Positions 1 to 5,905 of a stretch of 5,905 nt of DNA are shown here, piece by piece; position 1 is the first letter of the stretch; every line of letters begins with the position of its first letter. Origin of the DNA: Hydrogenimonas sp. (lineage in GTDB: Bacteria > Campylobacterota > Campylobacteria > Campylobacterales > Hydrogenimonadaceae). The translations under genes and the position numbers were made by a program. The stretch is taken from assembly GCA_021647345.1 (NCBI GenBank), contig JAKIUX010000078.1:1-5905 (forward strand). The letters run 5' to 3'. The notes under the pieces were generated by a model. That model was given only the letters and a program-made list of their open reading frames with translations, did no database searches and was not told where the DNA came from.

Positions 1-646
1 GCGCACAAGCTGGCGGTAGCCCTTGCTCGATACGCGGGAAGCAAAGAATACACTTTTCACTCTTAGAGATTTTTGGGTTGAAGTAGATCTTTTTATATGG
101 ACATCCCGCGATACAGTAGCGGTATCCCTGACATCGATCAAGGTCAACCAAAACAACCCCGTCTTCTTCTCGCTTAAAGATCGCATCCCTTGGACATGCA
201 CTGAGACACCCCGGGTTTGAGCAGTGGTTACAGATACGAGGCAGATAGAAAAAGTAGTTGTCATTTGGGAAATCTCCCGCACCTTCGTCTTCATCCCAGT
301 TTGGACCCCAAGTAGGGCTGGTCTCTGGACGCCATCCAGCTTCTGGCTTACCATCGAGTAAATTTTGCTCTGCTAGTGAGTCGTAATTATAGTCCCAAGG
401 CACACCATAATCGGCTTCAATATTTGGAATGATACCGGGTTGCAAATCACCGGCAGCGTCAAAGCCGCCGCCTAGCTCCATCCATTTTTTCGGATATCCA
501 TCACCCGGATAGGTTTCGACATTGTTCCAATACATATATTCTCGGCCGTTCCTGTTGGTCCACTGGGTTTTACATGCGACCGTACAGGTTTGGCATCCTA
601 TACATTTATTCAAATCCATAACCATGGCTAATTGTCTCTTAGACAT
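1..646 (-). CDS. Iron-sulfur (beta) subunit of a type II DMSO reductase family enzyme, partial (C-terminus off the left edge)
   Basis: Electron-transfer subunit that passes electrons between the molybdenum subunit encoded just upstream and a redox partner. 215 codons are visible; family members are usually about 330-350 residues, so roughly a third is missing. Cysteine groups seen: C15-x2-C18-x2-C21-x3-C25; C139-x2-C142-x4-C147-x3-C151; C172-x5-C178-x3-C182; C199-x2-C202 with C214. In the third group Tyr175 sits where a cysteine ligand would be (CQGYRYC). NarH has Trp at this place and carries a [3Fe-4S] cluster, so one [3Fe-4S] plus three [4Fe-4S] clusters are predicted. The stretch DRCQGYRYC...GCPYKKIYFNP is typical of the NarH/SerB/DdhB/EbdB family. 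It has no signal peptide, so it is probably exported by riding with the Tat-tagged alpha subunit. The start at 646 is supported by AAGGAG 8 nt upstream and an in-frame TGA at 652-650. The family is clear; the exact enzyme is not. Confidence 0.95.
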   Translation of the reverse strand, partial: MSKRQLAMVMDLNKCIGCQTCTVACKTQWTNRNGREYMYWNNVETYPGDGYPKKWMELGGGFDAAGDLQPGIIPNIEADYGVPWDYNYDSLAEQNLLDGKPEAGWRPETSPTWGPNWDEDEGAGDFPNDNYFFYLPRICNHCSNPGCLSACPRDAIFKREEDGVVLVDLDRCQGYRYCIAGCPYKKIYFNPKISKSEKCILCFPRIEQGLPPACA

Positions 647-649
647 AGA

Positions 650-721
650 TCACACTCCTTCCGTCGCTTCAAGTCGCACTTTGGCGGATATAAAATTTTT
701 CACACTCATCTCTTTTCTCAT
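650..721 (-). CDS. Putative 23-codon coupling ORF between alpha and beta subunit genes
   Basis: A short frame begins with ATG at 721-719, overlapping the alpha stop codon as ATGA, and ends with TGA at 652-650, three bases before the beta ATG and in the same frame as beta. An AAAAGG stretch at 734-729 lies 7 nt upstream of its start, and the beta ribosome site (655-660) lies inside it. The predicted peptide begins MRKEMSVKNFISAKV and resembles no family I know. A second in-frame ATG at 709 would give 19 residues. It may be a translational-coupling device that carries ribosomes from alpha to beta, a tiny protein, or chance. The geometry is seen directly; translation is inference. Confidence 0.3.
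   Translation of the reverse strand: MRKEMSVKNFISAKVRLEATEGV
655..660 (-). promoter_or_regulatory. Ribosome binding site of the beta subunit gene
   Basis: AAGGAG on the minus strand, 8 nt before the ATG at 646. It fixes the beta start and lies within the short frame at 650-721, so ribosomes translating that frame would pass over it. Confidence 0.8.
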
Positions 722-3609
722 ACGTCGGCCTTTTCGAAATCTATGGCTCCGTCGTAGGCGTACTGGTTTCCATCCCAAAGACCTCCGAACTTCAGGTGTC
801 CCCAACCGTCGGCCATCTCAAGCAGGTTGAGCGCCGTAGGAACCACTTCGTTGTGCCCCTTTTTGAACTTATACATATATGGCTCCCAGCCATGCTCCAT
901 CACAAGGCCGTCAGGCGGACACGAACTGGAGACTTTAGCCATAGCGTAGAACTCTCCCAATGAGTTGAAGATGCGTATTGTATCTCCATCTTTTATACCC
1001 TTCTTCTCAGCCACGAGTCTATTTACCTGCACATACGGAACACCTCTTTGCAAGCGCTGAAGTATGCGGCTCTGCTTGTAGTTGCTATGTATGGACCAGC
1101 GCGCGTGCGGCGTCATAAGTACAAACGGGTATCGGTTTCCTTGCGGTCTTATGCCTTCCATTCCGGTATTTGTGGCAGCACCCAGTTTTATGAACATCGG
1201 ATGATCTACATAGAATGTCTGGCGTCCGCTTATGGTCTCCATCCTCTCGAATTTGTAAAGGTGATCTTCAAAGGTAAAGAATGGTCTGTCTGAATATAGC
1301 GGAGATGTCTTGCCCGCCTTCTCGTTAAGCTGCAAAAATCCGCCCGCTTTATACATCTTCTCCATCGTCCACGGCTCATACTGCTCGCACTTCTCAAGAG
1401 CCGCTTCAACTGCAAGCTTGTCTGTGCCGAGATAGGGCTCGGCTGCAGCTTCTGATTCTTCATCGGTGTTGGTATACTCTTTGTAGAAGTTGGCGAGATC
1501 GTGATACCCCTCTCTTGCATACTTCTTCAAATCTTTCACTTTAGCTTTCGAGATATTTTCAGGTCTATTCGCAACCTCTTCAAGCTTCTTAGCAATCAGA
1601 GCGAACATACTCCACTCATCCATTGCCTCTCCTACAGGCTTCATATTGGCTATAGGTTTGGCCAGGTTTGTAAAGCGGTGGTATCCGGGGCTAGTTCTTA
1701 TGTCGTAAACTTCGTAGTGAGATTTTGCCGGCAAAAGTATGTCGGCATATACAGCCGCTTCGCTCATACGGAAATCGACATAGCAGAAGAATTTGGTCTT
1801 TCTCAAGAAAGCCTCTCTATAGTCGCTGCCTTTGTTTCTTCTGAACTTCGAGTCTGCGACTATGATGGCGGTATCGGGCTGCCACCAGGGCTTGACGACA
1901 TTTCCGTGATGCGACTCGTTGTTGGCTTTACCGTTTTTGCCCTCTTCAAGAAGCTTCTGGACAATCTCCATATAATCCTTTTTGCTCATGCCGTTTTGGG
2001 CCCGCTTGACATCCTCGTCGCTAAAGTATTTATCGAATGTCTTCATTCCGTCGCCAAAGACAAACTCACCGACAAAACCTGAACCAAACCTCGGAGCATA
2101 CTTTCCGCCGAAGCCGCTAAGAGCCCCAAGACCGCTAAGGCTGAACTCATTTTCTGTGTTTAGTCCGCCGTATGGCCCCATTCTGCCGGTCAATCCGCAT
2201 ATAGAGGCTATGTTCCATATAGTCATGACGCCGTTGAAGTATTTGTTCAGAGAGAATCCAGTAGTTATAGTGACCACTTTTGGTTTGGCTATATCGTGAG
2301 CAAGCTCTCTTACAACATCGGGGTGAACACCTGTAATCTTTTGAGTCTCTTCAGGAGAGAATCTGGCCGCCGACTTTTTGAGCATCTCGAAGACTGTCGT
2401 AACCTCCACTTCGCCATCAAGTGTCTTCACCCTCCAGCTTCCTTCAAGCTCCGGGTCTATGCCGAACTCTTCAAGCCTTAAAGTGTGATGCTCGCTTCCT
2501 TCGGTTCCGGGCATGAGAGTTGGCTTGCCGGTTTTGGAGTTCATAGCATAGAACTCCTCTTCGAACTTCTCCTCCTCTTCGCTGTTTTTCGCATGCTCCA
2601 TATCGCTTCTGCGCAGAAGCTTCTGGTTGTCAAGACGCACAAGGAAAGGAAGATCGGTAAAGAGTTTCATGAAACCGGGCTTATAGAGCTTTTCGTTCAA
2701 TATCACATTTATTACACTCATGGCCAAAATATTATCGCTTCCCGCCTTTACCGGTATCCACAAGTCGGCAGATTTGGCCGAAGCGTTGAATTCCGGAGTG
2801 ATTATAATGACTTTTGCGCCGTTATATTTGCCCTCCCAGACAAAGTGGGCATCGGGAATTCTCGAAACAGAAGGGTTTCCTCCCCAGAATATGGATGTAT
2901 CGACATTGTACATAAAGTCGTAAGTTCCCCCCACGTTGCCCTCGCCGTAGGCTATGGCCGCACCTGAGAACATATCTCCGAGATATGAAGCCGGATAGAT
3001 TCGAACCGCTCCAAGTTGTGTGGAGAATCTCAAAGGAGCCCCTCTGCGCCCTTCTGTAAGAAGGCCTGTTCCGGCATGAACCATCAGTTTGTCCGGACCG
3101 CGTTCGGGGTCGGTCATCACATCGAAAATTCTCTCCGCCACTTCGGTAGCTGCTTCATCCCAGCTTATTCTCTTCCATTTACCCTCGCCTCGCTCTCCTA
3201 CGCGCTTCATCGGGTAGAGGATTCTATCTTTTTCATACATTATTTGAGAGTGTTGAACACCCTTGTTGCAACCTCTTGGGTTAAAGTCCGGTATCTTTGC
3301 ATTTATAGAGGGGTATCTGGCCGACTGGTTTTCGCGTGTCACAACGCCGTTGTGAGACCAAACCTCCCATGCGCAGTTACCCTGACAGTTGACGCAGTGG
3401 TAAGCAAACCCTGTCTCTTCCTTTTTACCTCGCGTGAAATCGAACTCATTCCTATACATCTCTTCCGTATATGTTGTGTTAGGGTAGTTCTCTTTCCCGT
3501 TTTCTACCTTCATTACACCCGTTTTGGCGAACAGGCTTCCTTGTGAAGCCACCAGCGCGGCGGTCACACCTGAAAACTTAAGAAAATCTCTTCGTTTGCT
3601 GTTAACCAT
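718..3609 (-). CDS. Periplasmic molybdopterin oxidoreductase, type II DMSO reductase family, catalytic (alpha) subunit
   Basis: Catalytic subunit carrying the Mo-bis-MGD cofactor and one Fe-S cluster; 963 residues, normal for the family (about 900-1000 in periplasmic members). A Tat signal is visible: KRRDFLK at residues 5-11, a hydrophobic stretch, and a likely cleavage after SLFA (residue 28). The cluster ligands follow the NarG pattern H71-x3-C75-x3-C79-x34-C114, with His as first ligand, a hallmark of type II enzymes. The probable Mo ligand is Asp212 in YLGDMF. The cofactor-binding segments WGGNPSVSRIPDAHF (242-256) and TPEF...ADLWIPVKAGSDN (271-293) and the C-terminal MTPHARWSIHSN and ADGWGHLKFGGLWDGNQY match the SerA/DdhA/EbdA/ClrA branch better than NarG. 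Those relatives act on selenate, dimethylsulfide, ethylbenzene or chlorate; which substrate this one uses cannot be decided here. The gene follows the rhodanese gene by 12 nt and is probably co-translated with it. No frameshift or missing key residue was seen. Confidence 0.95.
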   Translation of the reverse strand: MVNSKRRDFLKFSGVTAALVASQGSLFAKTGVMKVENGKENYPNTTYTEEMYRNEFDFTRGKKEETGFAYHCVNCQGNCAWEVWSHNGVVTRENQSARYPSINAKIPDFNPRGCNKGVQHSQIMYEKDRILYPMKRVGERGEGKWKRISWDEAATEVAERIFDVMTDPERGPDKLMVHAGTGLLTEGRRGAPLRFSTQLGAVRIYPASYLGDMFSGAAIAYGEGNVGGTYDFMYNVDTSIFWGGNPSVSRIPDAHFVWEGKYNGAKVIIITPEFNASAKSADLWIPVKAGSDNILAMSVINVILNEKLYKPGFMKLFTDLPFLVRLDNQKLLRRSDMEHAKNSEEEEKFEEEFYAMNSKTGKPTLMPGTEGSEHHTLRLEEFGIDPELEGSWRVKTLDGEVEVTTVFEMLKKSAARFSPEETQKITGVHPDVVRELAHDIAKPKVVTITTGFSLNKYFNGVMTIWNIASICGLTGRMGPYGGLNTENEFSLSGLGALSGFGGKYAPRFGSGFVGEFVFGDGMKTFDKYFSDEDVKRAQNGMSKKDYMEIVQKLLEEGKNGKANNESHHGNVVKPWWQPDTAIIVADSKFRRNKGSDYREAFLRKTKFFCYVDFRMSEAAVYADILLPAKSHYEVYDIRTSPGYHRFTNLAKPIANMKPVGEAMDEWSMFALIAKKLEEVANRPENISKAKVKDLKKYAREGYHDLANFYKEYTNTDEESEAAAEPYLGTDKLAVEAALEKCEQYEPWTMEKMYKAGGFLQLNEKAGKTSPLYSDRPFFTFEDHLYKFERMETISGRQTFYVDHPMFIKLGAATNTGMEGIRPQGNRYPFVLMTPHARWSIHSNYKQSRILQRLQRGVPYVQVNRLVAEKKGIKDGDTIRIFNSLGEFYAMAKVSSSCPPDGLVMEHGWEPYMYKFKKGHNEVVPTALNLLEMADGWGHLKFGGLWDGNQYAYDGAIDFEKADV

Positions 3610-3617
3610 CTCTTACT

Positions 3618-3623
3618 CTCCTT
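3618..3623 (-). promoter_or_regulatory. Ribosome binding site of the alpha subunit gene, overlapping the rhodanese stop
   Basis: The minus strand reads TAAGGAG: the TAA stop of the rhodanese gene (3624-3622) shares bases with the AAGGAG site, which is 8 nt from the alpha ATG at 3609. This supports a single mRNA and coupled translation of rhodanese and alpha subunit. Confidence 0.8.
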
Positions 3624-4701
3624 AGCGTCGAATCGGAAGATTCATATTGTTGCCCCAGGTATCCCATGCCCCGGTATAGACCTTAACATTCTCATATCCG
3701 AGCAGCTGCAGTGCGGTCACGACGTCCGATCCGCGGCCCGCTCCCACCTGACAGTATGCGTAAATCGTCTTATCTTTTGTGATCCCATACTTCTTGAAAG
3801 TCTCTTCAAGCTCCTTCAGAGGACGGAAACTCTTCTTTCTCTCGAAGTCTGTGATCTTCTTCCACTCTATAAATGTAGAGCCCGGAATATGGCCGCCTCT
3901 TGCGACATTGTCCATCTTTCTTTCACCGATTATCTCTATCATGCTTCTAGAATCGACAATGACATATTTACTATTTTTACCGTTTTTTAGAATATCCTGC
4001 ATAGCTTCATAGACCTCTTTGGTACCCACTATGGCCGATGTATCTATATCGTTTTTGCTTATTTTGTAGTGTGTATGCTTAAACTGCTTTTCCTTTCCTC
4101 TTTGCACAAGAAGCTTCTTTTCCACCTGCTTCATTTGGCCTTTGATCTCTTTTATCTTTGCATTTAGTTCGGCCATCTTCGCCTTATCATCTGCTTTTTT
4201 AGCCTTTCTATAGGCTTTTTTGAGCTTTCTCTTCTCTTTTTTTAGTTTGTCGTAGATCTTCTGGTTCGGATCAAGCGCCTTTATGCCGTCCTGCCCTCCG
4301 TCGAGTATATATACCTTTTTATGTCCGTAGGATTTGAAGAAGCTGTAGACTCCTGTCGCGTTGGGCCCTCTCCAGTTGTCGTAAGCGATAATCGTATCGC
4401 TCTTTTTTATACCTTTGCTGCTTATATAGTGCTCGGCATGCTCCGGACACTGATAGAGAGGCTCACACTCAAGATTGCCCATCAAATCTGCATGATGCAG
4501 ATGGTGAGCATACATATTTCTGGACCCTTTTATATGTCCGCCTTCAAATGCCGTCTCGCTATCTCCGCTTACAAAAACATAACCTGGTTTGCCTATTAGC
4601 TTTATAGCCTCTTCGGGCTGTATCGTAATTTTGTCTGCCGCCAGCAGCGACGATGCCGACAAAAGACCTGCAAAGCAAAAAGCCTTAAACCACTGCCTCA
4701 T
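3622..4701 (-). CDS. Secreted tandem-domain rhodanese (sulfurtransferase) with a charged coiled-coil linker
   Basis: Predicted periplasmic sulfurtransferase that carries sulfane sulfur as a persulfide on a cysteine; 359 residues from the ATG at 4701. A Sec signal peptide is seen at residues 1-21 (hydrophobic FAGLLSASSLLA, no lipobox). Domain 1 (about 25-145) has the rhodanese GGHIKGS motif, but its active-site position is Asp108 (IIAYDNWRG) instead of Cys, as in the inactive half of classical thiosulfate sulfurtransferases. Domain 2 (about 220-359) has VIVDSR, GGHIPGS and the active loop CQVGAGR with catalytic Cys317, then VYTGAWDTWG. Between them, residues about 150-206 are almost all Lys, Glu, Ala and Leu and probably form a helical hairpin or coiled coil, absent from ordinary two-domain rhodaneses. 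Domain 1 also carries HHLHH (66-70) and Cys79 and Cys85. It is the first gene of the operon, 12 nt before the alpha subunit, suggesting it supplies or accepts sulfur for that enzyme. An overlapping GTG at 4704 is a less likely start, being only 2 nt from the ribosome site. Confidence 0.93.
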   Translation of the reverse strand: MRQWFKAFCFAGLLSASSLLAADKITIQPEEAIKLIGKPGYVFVSGDSETAFEGGHIKGSRNMYAHHLHHADLMGNLECEPLYQCPEHAEHYISSKGIKKSDTIIAYDNWRGPNATGVYSFFKSYGHKKVYILDGGQDGIKALDPNQKIYDKLKKEKRKLKKAYRKAKKADDKAKMAELNAKIKEIKGQMKQVEKKLLVQRGKEKQFKHTHYKISKNDIDTSAIVGTKEVYEAMQDILKNGKNSKYVIVDSRSMIEIIGERKMDNVARGGHIPGSTFIEWKKITDFERKKSFRPLKELEETFKKYGITKDKTIYAYCQVGAGRGSDVVTALQLLGYENVKVYTGAWDTWGNNMNLPIRR

Positions 4702-4706
4702 CACAA

Positions 4707-4712
4707 CTCCTT
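4707..4712 (-). promoter_or_regulatory. Ribosome binding site that decides the rhodanese start
   Basis: AAGGAG lies 5 nt from the ATG at 4701 but only 2 nt from the GTG at 4704, so the ATG is preferred. The protein then begins MRQWFK, not with a doubled Met. Confidence 0.75.
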
Positions 4713-4770
4713 ATGTATTCGTTCAAAGTGCTTTATGCACCGTTTTTTCGGGATTCTCCGACCACAATTC

Positions 4771-4797
4771 ATTATAGAAACTAATTTCTTAACTCAA
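4771..4797 (-). promoter_or_regulatory. Probable sigma-70 promoter of the rhodanese-molybdoenzyme operon
   Basis: A perfect TATAAT (minus strand, 4776-4771) is preceded by TTGAGT (4797-4792) at a short 15-nt spacing. Campylobacterota promoters often rely on the -10 box with a poor -35, so the -10 is the stronger evidence. Transcription would start near 4764, giving a leader of about 60 nt before the ATG at 4701. Confidence 0.55.
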
Positions 4798-4839
4798 CTT
4801 GAAAAGTCTAAAATCGCCCCTTTTATTTTGTAAAGAGAT

Positions 4840-4859
4840 GATATAACCAAATCTATATC
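4840..4859. repeat. 6-bp inverted repeat, possible operator
   Basis: GATATA and TATATC are perfect inverted arms separated by 8 nt. The centre is about 85 bp upstream of the inferred start of the minus-strand operon, a place where an activator could bind. An AT-rich repeat of this size can arise by chance, so a regulatory role is only a suggestion. Confidence 0.3.
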
Positions 4860-4912
4860 GACAAATCTCCAGTTATCGTGAAGAGTCTAACCAGTAAAAC
4901 TGATCGAGATCT

Positions 4913-4941
4913 ATAAAAAAAGTTTTTTTTATCCAAAAAAA
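4913..4941. other. A/T-tract cluster, probable curved DNA or UP element
   Basis: A7 (4915-4921), T8 (4923-4930) and A7 (4935-4941) follow one another at near-helical spacing; the first two form the palindrome 4913-4932. They lie about 55-80 bp upstream of the inferred transcription start of the plus-strand genes. Such tracts bend DNA and can bind the RNA polymerase alpha C-terminal domain or nucleoid proteins. No GC stem accompanies them, so this is not an intrinsic terminator. Confidence 0.4.
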
Positions 4942-4960
4942 GCGTCACCTCACTCTTTTG

Positions 4961-4989
4961 TTGACTCACAATACCCTTTTTGCTACCAT
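4961..4989 (+). promoter_or_regulatory. Probable extended -10 promoter of the LRV gene
   Basis: TTGACT (4961-4966), a 17-nt spacer, and TACCAT (4984-4989) preceded by TG at 4981-4982, the extended -10 element. Transcription would start near 4996, giving a leader of about 33 nt. The ribosome site AAAGAGG (5015-5021) is 7 nt before the ATG at 5029. Confidence 0.6.
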
Positions 4990-5028
4990 AGTCCGAAACT
5001 ACACAATATCTTGTAAAGAGGCAATATT

Positions 5029-5610
5029 ATGATGGATAGAAAAGAGGCTCTTGAAGAGCTTAAAGATAAAAATATACCATTAGAGAGAGTAAAGGAGCTT
5101 TTTTTGCTCTTCAAAAACGACCTTGAGATAGTGGGTCAGGTAGCTATGAACCTATCTCTGCGAACATCCGTTTACGACAGAAAGAAGGGCAAGAGCCCCA
5201 TAATGGAAGAGCTGCTTATAGAACTTAGCGAAACGGAAGATATGGGAAGCAGATGGGCAGTTGCGAAAAATCCTCACACACCGGTAGAGGTGCTCGAAAA
5301 ATTGGCCAACGACCAGGTGAATCTCGTAAGAGCGCTTGTAGCCACGAACCCATCGACGCCGTCTAATATATTGCAAAAACTATTTGGCGATGAAAAGATC
5401 GTACGTGACGGTCTCTCCGGCAACCCATCTACTCCTACCAAATACCTTACCGCACTCGCCGACGATTCTGACAAGATGGTAAGAATGAGAGTAGCCGAAA
5501 ACCCTTCCTCTCCCACTGAACTTTTAAAGAGAATGCTTAAAGATTTAGATGAGAATGTGGCGAAAGCCGCAAAAGCCAATCTTGAAAAAAGGGGCGAAAA
5601 TGAAGCGTAA
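5029..5610 (+). CDS. LRV (leucine-rich repeat variant) repeat protein
   Basis: 193-residue soluble protein, no signal peptide or membrane segment, so cytoplasmic. From about residue 76 to 178 it is built of four units of 25-26 residues, each with an N-P-x-[ST]-P turn: NPHTP (81-85), NPSTP (107-111), NPSTP (132-136) and NPSSP (158-162), in the pattern VRxxVAxNPxTPxxxLxxLAxD. This is the LRV repeat, an alpha/3-10 helical solenoid first described in Azotobacter vinelandii and used for binding. A degenerate unit (VGQVAMNLSL, 35-44) followed by a Lys-rich insertion suggests a fifth. Unlike the Azotobacter protein, which has an N-terminal cysteine cluster for [4Fe-4S], this one contains no cysteine. 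The start is set by AAAGAGG at 5015-5021; a second ATG at 5032 is possible. It overlaps the next gene by 11 nt. Partner and role are unknown. Confidence 0.88.
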   Translation: MMDRKEALEELKDKNIPLERVKELFLLFKNDLEIVGQVAMNLSLRTSVYDRKKGKSPIMEELLIELSETEDMGSRWAVAKNPHTPVEVLEKLANDQVNLVRALVATNPSTPSNILQKLFGDEKIVRDGLSGNPSTPTKYLTALADDSDKMVRMRVAENPSSPTELLKRMLKDLDENVAKAAKANLEKRGENEA

Positions 5611-5905
5611 TGAAAATATTCTGCCTCCAGCATACGAGGGTGTAGAGCGCCACTTGAGCGCGCTCTTTTATTCGGGGGTCTACATTACCAACGCCGATAT
5701 TGTAGAAGTGGCCAAAGATATAGGCCTGGAGCTTCCTATGAAAGATAGAAACGCTCTGCTAAAGCATGTTATGAGGTATGCCCATGAAAACGGCAAAAAG
5801 AGTGAGCTTATGCAGAGTTTTGCTAAACTTCTTGCAAATCGTGTAGAGAGATATAAAGATCTATCGAAAAACTTTTCAGACTCCAATCCTCTTATAAAAG
5901 AGTGG
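5600..5905 (+). CDS. Protein of unknown function, partial (C-terminus off the right edge)
   Basis: 102 codons are visible, without a stop. The ATG at 5600 lies within the end of the LRV gene (11-nt overlap, +1 frame) and has AAGGGG 5 nt upstream, so translation is probably coupled. The visible part starts MKRNENILPPAYEGVERHLS and looks mainly helical and soluble: about 18-40, 47-63 and 66-92 look like amphipathic helices. There is no cysteine, signal peptide or membrane segment in this part. I do not recognise the family. The tight overlap suggests it works with the LRV protein. Confidence 0.82.
   Translation, partial: MKRNENILPPAYEGVERHLSALFYSGVYITNADIVEVAKDIGLELPMKDRNALLKHVMRYAHENGKKSELMQSFAKLLANRVERYKDLSKNFSDSNPLIKEW

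Larger units (their letters stand above)
4702..5028. other. Divergent intergenic region
   Basis: AT-rich stretch with no credible gene on either strand. It holds one promoter facing each way, the inverted repeat at 4840-4859, the A/T tracts at 4913-4941, and two short direct repeats: AGTCTAA at 4805 and 4884, and TTGTAAAGAG at 4828 and 5011. The second TTGTAAAGAG contains the ribosome site of the LRV gene. The middle (about 4860-4912) shows nothing else I can name. Confidence 0.7.

Noticed and set aside
650..652. In-frame TGA before the beta ATG as a selenocysteine codon, joining the short frame to beta
   Set aside because: No SECIS-like hairpin is evident just downstream, the beta start has its own strong ribosome site, and MSKRQLAMVMDLNKC is a typical N-terminus for the family.
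1501..2082. 193-codon open frame on the plus strand inside the alpha gene
   Set aside because: It lies fully opposite a well-supported gene and its translation has no recognisable motif or ribosome site; it is a shadow of the alpha reading frame.
718..3609. Assignment of the alpha subunit as respiratory nitrate reductase NarG
   Set aside because: The His/Cys cluster spacing is shared, but the protein is about 280 residues shorter than typical NarG, has a cleavable-looking Tat signal, and its Mo-ligand region and C-terminus read like the periplasmic SerA/DdhA/EbdA branch.
4728..4748. GTGC-TTTAT-GCAC hairpin followed by T6 on the plus strand as a terminator
   Set aside because: The stem is only 4 bp and no plus-strand gene lies upstream to be terminated.
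4704..4764. Molybdenum-cofactor riboswitch in the leader of the rhodanese operon
   Set aside because: The leader is about 60 nt with only two 4-bp hairpins, far too short and simple for that class.
5274..5633. 119-codon open frame on the minus strand opposite the LRV gene
   Set aside because: Its Ser/Phe-rich translation is the mirror of the repeated NPSTP coding units; it is not a gene.

Overview
The window shows two divergent gene blocks separated by an AT-rich intergenic region of about 330 bp. The coding style (moderate GC in genes, AT-rich spacers, Lys/Glu/Ile-rich proteins, strong AAGGAG ribosome sites) and the gene content fit a sulfur- or hydrogen-metabolising Campylobacterota (Epsilonproteobacteria) such as the Sulfurovum, Sulfurimonas or Nitratiruptor groups. 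That placement is an inference from style, not from a marker gene.

Minus-strand block (read from about 4701 down to 1): a secreted two-domain rhodanese (3622-4701), then the catalytic molybdopterin subunit of a type II DMSO-reductase-family enzyme with a Tat signal (718-3609), then its four-cluster iron-sulfur subunit, which runs off the left edge (1-646). The ribosome site of the catalytic subunit overlaps the rhodanese stop codon. A 23-codon reading frame fills the 71-nt gap between the two enzyme subunits and starts inside the stop of the first (ATGA). A heme-b gamma subunit and a TorD/NarJ-like chaperone would be expected beyond the left edge, but neither is visible. The enzyme belongs with periplasmic SerA/DdhA/EbdA/ClrA/PcrA-type proteins rather than cytoplasmic NarG. 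Its substrate cannot be read from sequence. The leading periplasmic rhodanese suggests a sulfur substrate (polysulfide, thiosulfate or a persulfide carrier), which is the most interesting hypothesis here.

Intergenic region (4702-5028): a TATAAT -10 box serves the minus-strand operon, and an extended -10 promoter with a TTGACT -35 serves the plus-strand genes. Between them lie a 6-bp inverted repeat that could be an operator and a run of A/T tracts likely to be curved.

Plus-strand block: a 193-residue protein made of leucine-rich-repeat-variant (LRV) units (5029-5610), overlapping by 11 nt a gene of unknown function that runs off the right edge (5600-5905). No tRNA, rRNA, CRISPR array, insertion sequence or convincing terminator was found.
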